Shown here in pieces: positions 58,709 through 64,000 of a DNA stretch of 64,000 bases. How positions within the stretch are numbered: position 1 is the stretch's first letter; the number at the start of each line of letters is the position of its first letter. The notes beneath the pieces were generated by a model. It did no database searches. It was not told the DNA's origin and saw only the letters and a program-made list of their open reading frames with translations. The stretch comes from Micromonospora sp. WMMD1128 (GTDB lineage: Bacteria; Actinomycetota; Actinomycetes; Mycobacteriales; Micromonosporaceae), in assembly GCF_027497235.1 (NCBI RefSeq), contig NZ_CP114902.1:6164001-6228000 (forward strand). Reading direction: 5' to 3'. Both the position numbers and the translations under genes were made by a program.

Positions 58709-59804
58709 GCTCCAACACTCCCTCCAATAGGCGGATCTTGCTGTTCCGGCAGTGCTCGGTCTCCGTACCGTCGAACCGCCCCTGCTCGAAGTAGCGGTTG
58801 GCGGCGTGGCCGCCCCCGCAGAAACCGAAATACGCGCAGGTCGACCGGCACGCCTCCACCCCGGTGAGGAACTCGTCCACCCACGGCGTCCGGCCGGCGT
58901 CGGCGAGGATCTCGCCCAGCGGCGTGGCAAGCACGTTCCCGCTGCCGAAGTCGCCGTAGCGGGCGTCGGTGAAGCCGGCCAGCTCGGGCGAGAGCACCAC
59001 CACCGAACCGTCGTACGCGACCGTCGGGATCGGGTCGAGGCGGCGGGGCAGCAGGTCGTCGGCGGCGCCGGTCAGCACCGCGCCGGCGTACCGCAGCGAC
59101 CACTCCACCTCCCGCAGGTGGATCCGGGGATCCCGACGCCAGGCGGTCACCAGCTCGGCCCAGAACCCGGTCACCGCGCCCGCGTCCCGCGCGTTCGAGC
59201 GGGTGTTCACCCCCTCGGTCTCCTCGATGTTGACGCCGAGCACCTCGCAGCCCAGGTCGAGGAAGTAGTCGTACAGCTCCGTCGCCAGCCCCGGCTCCGG
59301 CCGGGAGACCACCGCCAGCGCCGAAAACGGCAGCCCGTGCCGGCGCAGCGCCGCCACCCCGGCCACGATCCGGTCGTACGCCGGCCGGCCGCCCCGGGTG
59401 ACCCGCTCGGCGTTGCGCGCCCGCGGGCCGTCCACGCTCACGCTGACCCGCACCCGGTGCTCGACGAAGAACGCGCACCAGGCGTCGTCGATCAGCGTGG
59501 CGTTCGTCTGCACGTGGTGCTCCACCTCCGGCCCGAACGGGGCCAGCAGGGCGGCCAGATGCTCCCGGCCCGCCGCGAGCGGCTCACCGCCGTGCCAGAC
59601 CACCGAGCATCGACCCTCGGCCGCCCAGGGGTTCACCGACGCCGCCACCGCCTCGGCGACCGCCACCGGCATCCGCCGGTCCGCCGCGCGCAACGGCAGG
59701 TAGCAGTAGGCGCAGTCGAGGTTGCACAGCGTGGTCGGCTGCATCACCACGTACGAGGGGACGGCGGCGATGCCCCGCATCCCCTCCGAGGTGCGCGCAG
59801 CCAT
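58689..59804 (-). CDS. amcB: Radical SAM/SPASM cyclophane-forming maturase (AmcB-like)
   Basis: A 371-residue radical SAM enzyme. The cluster motif is CNLDCAYCY, followed by WHGGEPL and SVSVDGP. The SPASM-type C-terminus has CRSTCAYFGFCGGGHAANRYF and a final Cys at GTETEHC, ligands for auxiliary clusters. It is predicted to crosslink aromatic side chains to backbone-neighbour carbons in the adjacent peptide. The ATG at 59804 has GGGGAGGGG upstream. It is the first gene of the two-gene operon, and no transporter or protease gene is next to it. Confidence 0.85.
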   Translation of the reverse strand: MAARTSEGMRGIAAVPSYVVMQPTTLCNLDCAYCYLPLRAADRRMPVAVAEAVAASVNPWAAEGRCSVVWHGGEPLAAGREHLAALLAPFGPEVEHHVQTNATLIDDAWCAFFVEHRVRVSVSVDGPRARNAERVTRGGRPAYDRIVAGVAALRRHGLPFSALAVVSRPEPGLATELYDYFLDLGCEVLGVNIEETEGVNTRSNARDAGAVTGFWAELVTAWRRDPRIHLREVEWSLRYAGAVLTGAADDLLPRRLDPIPTVAYDGSVVVLSPELAGFTDARYGDFGSGNVLATPLGEILADAGRTPWVDEFLTGVEACRSTCAYFGFCGGGHAANRYFEQGRFDGTETEHCRNSKIRLLEGVLEHARDHQ

Positions 59805-59910
59805 CGACCCCTCCCCCGCGTACCTGTGAAAAACCGAACCTTCAGGCTAGGCCGCGGCGGCCATCCGGGTGAACCCCCGATCAGGTGCGCGGATGATCAA
59901 CAGAAGGTGA

Positions 59911-61065
59911 TCACCCGCGGGTGTGCTGGCCGACCATCTGGACATTGCCGGAGCCCTCGATGATCTCCCCCGCCTGCCAGGCGTCGACGCCGCGGCCGGT
60001 CAGGGTGGCAAGCGCGCGGTCGGCGTCCTCGGCCGAGACGATGGCGAACATGCCGACGCCCATGTTGAAGGTCGCCTCCATCTCCGGGTCCTCGATCCGG
60101 CCCTTCGTCTGGATCAGGTCGAAGATCGGCTGGGGCTTCCAGGTGGAACGGTTGACCACCGCGTCGACGTGCTCGGGCAGGATCCGGACCAGGTTGCCCG
60201 GGATGCCACCGCCGGTCACGTGGGCCAGCGCCCGCACCTCGGCCTCGGCGATCAGCTTGAGGCAGTCCTTTGCGTAGATCTTGGTCGGGGTGAGCAGCTC
60301 CTCGCCCAGCGTGCGCTGGCGGCCGAAGTCCTCGATCACCACGTCCAGCCGCATCCGGCCGGCGCCCAGCAGCACGTGCCGCACCAGGGAGTAGCCGTTG
60401 GAGTGCAGGCCGGAGGAGCGCATGGCGATCACCACGTCGCCCACCTCGACCCGCTCCGGGCGGAGGATCTCGCTCTCCTCCACCACGCCGACGCCGGTGG
60501 CGGAGATGTCGTACTCGTCCGGGCGCAGCACGCCGGGGTGCTCGGCGGTCTCGCCGCCGAGCAGCGCGCAACCGGCGTACCGGCAGCCGTCGGCGATGCC
60601 GGCGCCGATCTCGGCGACCTTGTCCGGCACGACCTCGCCGGTGGCGATGTAGTCGAGCAGGAACAGCGGCTCGGCCCCGCAGGCGACCAGGTCGTCGACC
60701 ACCATGGCGACCAGGTCGATGCCGACCGTGTCGTGGATGTCGAGCTGCTGGGCGATCACCAGCTTGGTGCCCACACCGTCGGTGGAGGACGCCAGGATCG
60801 GATTCTTGTATTTCTTGGTGTCCAGCCGGAACAGGCCGGCGAAGCCACCCAGGTCACCCAGGACCTCCGGGCGGCGGGTCTCCTTGACCTTGGTCTTGAG
60901 CAGCTCGACCGCGCGGTCGCCCGCCTCGATCGACACCCCGGCATCGGCGTACGAGACCGAGCGTTTGCGCTGCGTGCGGCTGGAGCCCGCCGACCAGGGC
61001 TGGCGGTCGCCGCCGGCACCCGACGGGCTGGATCCTGCGCCGCTGCGCTCGGACACGTGCGTCAC
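59911..61065 (-). CDS. purM: Phosphoribosylformylglycinamidine cyclo-ligase
   Basis: A 384-residue AIR synthetase of purine biosynthesis. It shows SYADAGVSIEAGDRAVELL, SSTDGVGTKL, GIDLVAMVVDDLVACGAEPLFLLDY and LLGGETAEHPG. About 35 extra N-terminal residues (Ser/Gly/Arg-rich) precede the domain from the GTG at 61065, so a later start is possible. It follows purF by 55 bp and the two form the usual purF-purM operon. Confidence 0.93.
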   Translation of the reverse strand: MTHVSERSGAGSSPSGAGGDRQPWSAGSSRTQRKRSVSYADAGVSIEAGDRAVELLKTKVKETRRPEVLGDLGGFAGLFRLDTKKYKNPILASSTDGVGTKLVIAQQLDIHDTVGIDLVAMVVDDLVACGAEPLFLLDYIATGEVVPDKVAEIGAGIADGCRYAGCALLGGETAEHPGVLRPDEYDISATGVGVVEESEILRPERVEVGDVVIAMRSSGLHSNGYSLVRHVLLGAGRMRLDVVIEDFGRQRTLGEELLTPTKIYAKDCLKLIAEAEVRALAHVTGGGIPGNLVRILPEHVDAVVNRSTWKPQPIFDLIQTKGRIEDPEMEATFNMGVGMFAIVSAEDADRALATLTGRGVDAWQAGEIIEGSGNVQMVGQHTRG

Positions 61066-61120
61066 GGTTCTCCCCTTTGTGGTCCCGCGGGGCCGAGGCG
61101 CCGGACCCGCGTCGGTGGTG

Positions 61121-62638
61121 CTACGGGTGGTGGGTCGGTGTGGCGACGAGAGGGTTCGTGGACTCGGCCGCCTCGGCGACGATCCGGCGGCTGACGCCCT
61201 CGAGCACGTGCTTGCCGATCAGGTTCCCGGCCGGCAGTTCGATCGGGTACTCCCCATCGAAGCACGCCCGGCAGAGTCGGGTCTTCGGCTGCTCGGTCGC
61301 CGCGATGAGACCGGGCAGCGATACGTAACCAAGCGTGTCGGCGCCGATCGACCGCCGGATGCCCTCGTTGTCCAGCCCGTTGGCCAGCAGTTCCGCCCGG
61401 GTGGCGAAGTCGATGCCGTAGAAACAGGGCCAGCTCACCGGCGGCGACGAGATCCGGACGTGGACCTCCAGCGCGCCCGCCTCGCGCAGCAGCCGGACGA
61501 TGGCCCGCTGGGTGGTGCCCCGGACGATCGAGTCGTCCACCACCACCAGCCGCTTGCCGCGGACGTTCTGCCGCAGCGGGTTCAGCTTGAGCCGGACGCC
61601 GAGCGCGCGCAGCGTCTGCGAGGGCTGGATGAAGGTGCGCCCGACGTACGGGTTCTTCATCAGGCCCTGGCCGTAGGTGATGCCGGACTCCTCGGCGTAG
61701 CCGATCGCCGCCGGCGTGCCGGACTCCGGCACCGGGATCACCAGGTCCGCCTCGACCGGGTGCTCCTTGGCGAGCTGGCGGCCGATCTGCACCCGGGCGG
61801 CATGCACGTTACGGCCGGCGATGGTGGCGTCCGGCCGGGCGATGTAGACGTATTCGAAGAGGCAGCCCTTGGGCTCCGGGGCGGCGAACCGGCTGGAGCG
61901 CAGGCCGTCCTCGTCGACGGCGATCAGCTCACCCGGCTCGACCTCGCGGACCACGCTCGCGCCGACGATGTCGAGCGCCGCGGTCTCGCTCGCCACCACC
62001 CAGCCACGCTCCAGCCGGCCGAGCACGAGCGGGCGTACGCCGTGCGGGTCACGCGCCGCGTAGAGCGTCGACTCGTCCATGAAGACGAAGCTGAACGCGC
62101 CACGCAGCTGCGGCAGCACCTCGAGCGCCGCCGCCTCGACCGACAGGTCGGGCCGGCTGGCCAACAGCATGGTGACGAGCGACGTGTCGTTGCTCGACCC
62201 GTCGGAGTCCAGCCCGCGGGCGGACACCTCGCGTTGCAGGTCGGCGGTGTTGACCAGGTTGCCGTTGTGGGCCAGCGCGATCGTGGTGCCGGCACTCGTG
62301 GCGCGGATCGTCGGCTGGGCGTTCTCCCAGGTCGAACCGCCAGTGGTCGAGTAGCGCGCGTGCCCGATCGCGACGTGCCCGCGCAGGCTGGCCAGGGTCG
62401 GCTCGTCGAACACCTGGGCGACCAGGCCGAGATCCTTGTAGACCACGACGCCGGAGCCGTCGCTGACCGCGATGCCGGCGGCCTCCTGGCCGCGGTGCTG
62501 GAGGGCGTAGAGCCCGAAGTAGGTCAGATTGGCGACTTCCTCCCCCGGGGCCCAGACGCCGAAGACGCCACACGCGTCCTGGGGGCCGGGTCGTTGGGGG
62601 TCAAGGTCGTGGCTCAGCCGGCCATCGCCTCGGGGCAC
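61121..62638 (-). CDS. purF: Amidophosphoribosyltransferase
   Basis: A 505-residue enzyme that commits PRPP to purine synthesis. The nucleophile Cys is in DACGVFGVW, preceded by a short propeptide removed in mature PurF. The PRPP motif is LVVVDDSIVRGTT. Iron-sulfur ligand cysteines are seen in KGCLFEYVY, WPCFYGID and RLCRACFDGEYP. I chose the GTG at 62638 because AGGGAG sits 6 nt upstream; an ATG at 62719 is in frame without a ribosome site. Confidence 0.93.
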   Translation of the reverse strand: MPRGDGRLSHDLDPQRPGPQDACGVFGVWAPGEEVANLTYFGLYALQHRGQEAAGIAVSDGSGVVVYKDLGLVAQVFDEPTLASLRGHVAIGHARYSTTGGSTWENAQPTIRATSAGTTIALAHNGNLVNTADLQREVSARGLDSDGSSNDTSLVTMLLASRPDLSVEAAALEVLPQLRGAFSFVFMDESTLYAARDPHGVRPLVLGRLERGWVVASETAALDIVGASVVREVEPGELIAVDEDGLRSSRFAAPEPKGCLFEYVYIARPDATIAGRNVHAARVQIGRQLAKEHPVEADLVIPVPESGTPAAIGYAEESGITYGQGLMKNPYVGRTFIQPSQTLRALGVRLKLNPLRQNVRGKRLVVVDDSIVRGTTQRAIVRLLREAGALEVHVRISSPPVSWPCFYGIDFATRAELLANGLDNEGIRRSIGADTLGYVSLPGLIAATEQPKTRLCRACFDGEYPIELPAGNLIGKHVLEGVSRRIVAEAAESTNPLVATPTHHP

Positions 62639-62806
62639 CTGCCGCTCCCTCATGGTGGGGGTCTGGACTGGCCTGGCGGAGTCGGGGGGCAGCTCCGCAC
62701 CGTGGGCCGGGACCGTCATCGGGCACCAGTGTACGCGAACAGATGTCGACACCGACAGTCACGAAACATCCGCCGAACGTCACCAGGTCCGACCGGGTCG
62801 GCCCGG

Positions 62807-63160
62807 CTAAATCGGGAGGTACGCGGAAAGGTCGGCCCGGATCCCGGAGACCCGTACGCGACCCTCGGTGACCGCATCCGCCCAGCCGAGACGTCCGGTG
62901 GCGAGCGCCAGCCAGGTCGCCGGATCCATCTCCACCACGTTCGGTGGGGTGCCACGGGTGTGTCGCGGCCCGGGCACGCACTGCACCGCGCCGTAAGGTG
63001 GAACGCGCACCTCCACCGATCGGCCGGGAGCGCGCTCCGTGAGGGCGGCCAAGAGCGTCCGGACCGCCGCCCGGAACACCGGCCGTTCGGGCGTACGCCC
63101 CTCATCAAGCGCCGTCACTGCGGCGAGCACCGACTCGGAATAAGCGTGCGGAGAGGACAC
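62807..63160 (-). CDS. Sterol carrier family protein
   Basis: A 117-residue protein of the actinobacterial sterol-carrier-like family usually found near purF. It shows [34 protein letters not shown] and [23 protein letters not shown], ending in DLSAYLPI. It is probably a lipid-binding fold without a known ligand. The GTG at 63160 is chosen; longer frames lack a ribosome site. Confidence 0.82.
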   Translation of the reverse strand: MSSPHAYSESVLAAVTALDEGRTPERPVFRAAVRTLLAALTERAPGRSVEVRVPPYGAVQCVPGPRHTRGTPPNVVEMDPATWLALATGRLGWADAVTEGRVRVSGIRADLSAYLPI

Positions 63161-63320
63161 GACGGGACGATACGACCCGGCAGAAGGCCGCCTGACGCCG
63201 GCCCTGGGTAGAGATGATCCGGTCAGACAAGGCATAGTTGCCGACGGCGTAATTCGTACCGTGAGTGATCAACCCGGCCGGACCGGCCAGCGGGGAGATC
63301 AGACCCGGAAGGCGGTGGAC

Positions 63321-64000
63321 GTGTCCACACACCGACGTGCCTGGCAGCATCGGGCCGGTGTGGTCGTAGCGTTGGTCTTCGGCGCCCTGCTCACCGTCCC
63401 CGCCACACCCGCCCTCGCGGCAGATCCAGGCGTGCAGATCACCGGCTTGTCGACGGACTCGTTGACGAGTGGCCAGTCCACGAAGATGGCCTTCTCGGTC
63501 ACGAACAACAACGACGCTCCGGGGGTCTTCAGCATCACCGTCGACACCTTCGACGGGCTGAAGTGTCAAGGCCAGTGCCGCGTGCCGGCACAGACCATCC
63601 CGGGGAAGGAAAGCGCCACATTCGAGGTCACCCTCGTCGCCGACAACCTCGCGGAAGGCGCCAAGAAGTCCGGACAGGTCCGGGTGTCCGCCCGTGTCGG
63701 CGGCGAGCAGGGTGGGGACTCACGCGGCATCACCGTGAACGGTCCGGCTGCCCCGCAGCAGCCGGAGACCGTCAAGACGATCTCCGGCAAGGTGGTCACC
63801 TCCGAGGGCGAGCCGATCTCCGGCGCGCTCGTCATGCTGCGTGACAGCGCCAACAAGCAGCGCTCGACGGAGACGAACGGCAGCGGCAACTTCAGCTTCA
63901 GCGGCTCCGCGTCCCAACCGATCGCGCCGGGGCGGATCGACCTCGGCGCCTCCAAGGGGCAGGCCGAGCCCGGCACCAAGTCGATCAACGCCGCTGCCGG
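63321..64000 (+). CDS. Secreted protein with Ig-like and carboxypeptidase-regulatory-like domains (partial)
   Basis: The first 226 residues of an exported protein cut by the window edge. A signal peptide (RAGVVVALVFGALLTVPATPALA) precedes an adhesion-type domain (GLSTDSLTSGQSTKMAFSV with one Cys pair, KCQGQC). A linker leads to a carboxypeptidase-regulatory-like beta-sandwich (ISGKVVTSEGEPISGALVMLRD). The GTG at 63321 has GGAAGG 8 nt upstream; an earlier in-frame GTG is at 63261. The catalytic or anchoring part lies beyond the window. Confidence 0.75.
   Translation, partial: MSTHRRAWQHRAGVVVALVFGALLTVPATPALAADPGVQITGLSTDSLTSGQSTKMAFSVTNNNDAPGVFSITVDTFDGLKCQGQCRVPAQTIPGKESATFEVTLVADNLAEGAKKSGQVRVSARVGGEQGGDSRGITVNGPAAPQQPETVKTISGKVVTSEGEPISGALVMLRDSANKQRSTETNGSGNFSFSGSASQPIAPGRIDLGASKGQAEPGTKSINAAA

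Noticed and set aside
1..64000. CRISPR arrays, intact transposases, rRNA genes and replication origins
   Set aside because: I saw no regularly spaced repeat-spacer series, no DDE transposase motifs, no rRNA and no DnaA-box cluster in the window.

Overview
The window is high-GC (about 72%) actinobacterial DNA, most likely from Micromonospora or a close relative in the Micromonosporaceae. The evidence is the frequent GTG starts with stop/start overlaps, a BldC regulator, a DUF3073 protein, an actinobacterial Tad pilus operon, F420-type enzymes, and a purF-purM-DUF3073-valine dehydrogenase-bldC order known from Streptomyces. I cannot assign a species from the sequence alone.

Layout. 1-8.5 kb: small regulator/enzyme pairs. 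These are an HxlR regulator facing a quinone oxidoreductase, a sigma factor operon ending in a degenerate GGDEF-EAL protein, a TetR regulator facing an MFS exporter, and a MarR regulator facing an epoxide hydrolase. 8.5-17.2 kb: two divergent multidomain NTPase modules. On the left are a Trypco1-like protein and a trypsin-NACHT-WD40 protein. On the right are a winged-helix protein and a fused AAA plus HerA/FtsK-type ATPase. This is the best candidate for an undescribed conflict or defence locus. 17.3-20.4 kb: an ECF41-type sigma factor facing an AhpD-like gene, with ECF41-like promoters on both strands. 20.5-30.8 kb: a Tad/Flp pilus locus. 30.9-35.3 kb: a Rieske protein, a DDN-type nitroreductase, a VapBC pair, an enoyl-CoA hydratase and a disulfide oxidoreductase. 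35.4-41.9 kb: a divergent light-response locus with photolyase and crtB on one side and crtE, crtI, idi and a LitR/CarH-like regulator on the other. 42.9-43.3 kb: tRNA-Glu, tRNA-Asp and tRNA-Phe.

43.3-46.8 kb is a lower-GC accessory patch after tRNA-Phe. It holds an unknown gene overlapping an XRE-ImmA gene, a HEPN-like protein and a broken tyrosine recombinase, so it looks like a decayed integrative element. 47-55 kb is ordinary actinobacterial gene space. It includes a substrate-binding lipoprotein whose halves appear circularly permuted and a pair of fatty-acid oxidation genes separated by a duplicated repeat. 55.2-63.2 kb is the conserved bldC-vdh-DUF3073-purM-purF region, interrupted by a two-gene radical SAM cyclophane RiPP locus. 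The window ends inside a secreted protein gene.

Calls rest on reading motifs and gene order by eye. No database search or structure prediction was run, so family names without catalytic motifs are tentative.
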